DNA from: Aureimonas ureilytica DSM 18598 = NBRC 106430
GTDB taxonomy: Bacteria; Pseudomonadota; Alphaproteobacteria; Rhizobiales; Rhizobiaceae
Reading direction: 5' to 3'
Assembly: GCF_000382705.1 (NCBI RefSeq)
Contig: NZ_ARQE01000002.1
Location: forward strand, 310,001-374,000
DNA length: 64,000 nt
Part shown: piece after piece, positions 63,242 to 64,000 of the stretch
Layout of the letters: the number at the start of each line of letters is the position of its first letter
Position numbering within the stretch: position 1 is the first letter of the stretch
Notes under the pieces: model-generated
The model's input: only the letters and a program-made list of their open reading frames with translations
The model's database searches: none
What the model was told of the DNA's origin: nothing
Position numbers and translations under genes: made by a program

Positions 63242-63856
63242 TCAGGCCAACGGCGCTGCGATGAACTCCGGCGTTGCTTCGGCTCGTCCCGACAGCGAAT
63301 GGAGGGCCGGGTACCTGCCGGCCGGAAAGTCGCTGTCCAGGAATGTCCGGGCGAAGGCCCAGGCGACGGCTGCGGTGATGTCGGCCTGCATGGGGCGGTT
63401 TCCGAAGCGCCAGCCCGAACGGTTGGCAAACTCCGACTCGAGCACCTCGAGCGCCGAGCATAGCTGGCCTCGGACGCGGTCGATCCAAGGCTGGTGCTGC
63501 TTCTCGGGTGGACGCAGGCGCCGTTCGTAGACGAGCTGGACGCTCTTCTCGCATGCGGCGAGCGCCAGCCCCAGCAGGCGCTGGGATGCGAGGAACGCCT
63601 CCGGTTCCTCCGGCATCAGGCGCCTTTCGGCGGGCGCGATCCGCTCGAGGTAGTCGAGGATCAGCGTCGAGTCCTGAAGGACGGTCCCGTCGTCGGTGAC
63701 GAGCGTCGGCGCCTTCACGGCAGGATTGACGGCAGCGAACCTTTCGAAGTCGCCGAACACCGACCAGTTGTCGTGCTCGAAGGGCATCCCCATCGCGTGG
63801 ATGGAGATCGCGACACGGCGAACGTACGGGGAGTCGAGCATCCCGATGAGGCGCAA
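63242..63856 (-). CDS. Glutathione S-transferase family protein
   Basis: A 204-residue protein with an N-terminal thioredoxin-like domain and C-terminal helical domain. MRLIGMLDSPYVRRVAISIH carries the candidate catalytic Ser9, and APTLVTDDGTVLQDSTLILD has the cis-Pro and the glutathione-contacting QDS motif. The helical part (LYDRV-type WIDRVRGQLCSALEVLE) follows. Substrate unknown. It is convergent with the gdx gene. Confidence 0.88.
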   Translation of the reverse strand: MRLIGMLDSPYVRRVAISIHAMGMPFEHDNWSVFGDFERFAAVNPAVKAPTLVTDDGTVLQDSTLILDYLERIAPAERRLMPEEPEAFLASQRLLGLALAACEKSVQLVYERRLRPPEKQHQPWIDRVRGQLCSALEVLESEFANRSGWRFGNRPMQADITAAVAWAFARTFLDSDFPAGRYPALHSLSGRAEATPEFIAAPLA

Positions 63857-63916
63857 GGCACTTCTCCTATCCCACCAAGCTTTGTGGCCACGCGGCCGGA
63901 TGAAACGTCGGACCCG

Positions 63917-64000
63917 TCAGGATCGGCCTTCGAGTCCCGCGAGGGCGTCGGCGATCCTCTCCCTGGCCGCCGGCCCGAGCGGCTGTATCGGCAAGGGCGG
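63917..64000 (-). CDS. C-terminal end of a gene cut by the right edge (possibly dihydrodipicolinate synthase family)
   Basis: The last 27 codons of a minus-strand gene, PPLPIQPLGPAARERIADAL then AGLEGRS and stop. A Pro-rich turn followed by a final helix resembles the end of DapA-like aldolases (PPxxPL...AR..I...L). Too little is present for a firm call. Confidence 0.35.
   Translation of the reverse strand, partial: PPLPIQPLGPAARERIADALAGLEGRS

Noticed and set aside
1-64000. CRISPR arrays, insertion sequences, integrases and rRNA genes
   Set aside because: None seen: no regularly spaced repeats, no transposase or recombinase motifs, and no rRNA-like sequence.

Overview
The window is high-GC DNA from an alphaproteobacterium, most likely of the order Hyphomicrobiales (Rhizobiales). 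Three things point there: the pcm-tolC gene pair, a 1272-residue B12-dependent ribonucleotide reductase, and a GTTC-N7-GTTC LexA box in front of imuA-imuB-dnaE2. The family (perhaps Aurantimonadaceae) is a guess from overall protein character, not a demonstrated placement.

Bases 1-21,351 look like ordinary chromosome. They hold tolC (cut by the left edge), pcm, a small Rmf-like gene, an abasic-site-crosslinking SRAP protein, tRNA-Cys, tRNA-Asn, cysK overlapping an AlaX-type editing gene, a mercaptopyruvate sulfurtransferase, a GNAT acetyltransferase, a Tat-exported 2',3'-cyclic nucleotide phosphodiesterase, a membrane-anchored hydrolase, ilvA with a possible leader peptide, adenine deaminase, tRNA-Leu, wrbA, a CinA-type domain protein, gpt and nrdJ. 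The nrdJ upstream region carries a paired NrdR-box signature and a perfect DnaA box.

Bases 21,352-46,200 look like a defence and DNA-maintenance island, although no integrase, IS or attachment repeat is visible. It opens with a tight three-gene operon: an MBL-fold hydrolase with a flexible tail ending in Gly, a single-chain E2-E1-JAB ubiquitin-like conjugation/deconjugation protein, and a patatin phospholipase. No nucleotide cyclase lies nearby, so this does not fit CBASS as usually defined and is the best candidate here for an undescribed system. Next come a possible toxin-antitoxin pair, VOC and deaminase genes, then a cytosine methyltransferase with a DUF3102-like N-terminus upstream of two unknown genes and a soluble FtsH-like AAA+/M41 protein. 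A Hachiman pair (hamA-hamB) follows on the other strand, then a PD-(D/E)xK-like protein and the SOS mutasome imuA-imuB-dnaE2.

Bases 46,200-64,000 are accessory metabolism and transport: a catalase-like protein, a ZIP metal transporter, an MscS channel broken by an in-frame TGA, a DNA alkyl-transferase, three transporters and two regulators. An ectoine catabolic cluster (doeA, doeB2-like, doeX, doeC, doeD, plus an extra M20 deacylase) follows. Last come a guanidine-II riboswitch in front of a Gdx/SugE exporter, a glutathione S-transferase, and the end of a gene cut by the right edge.
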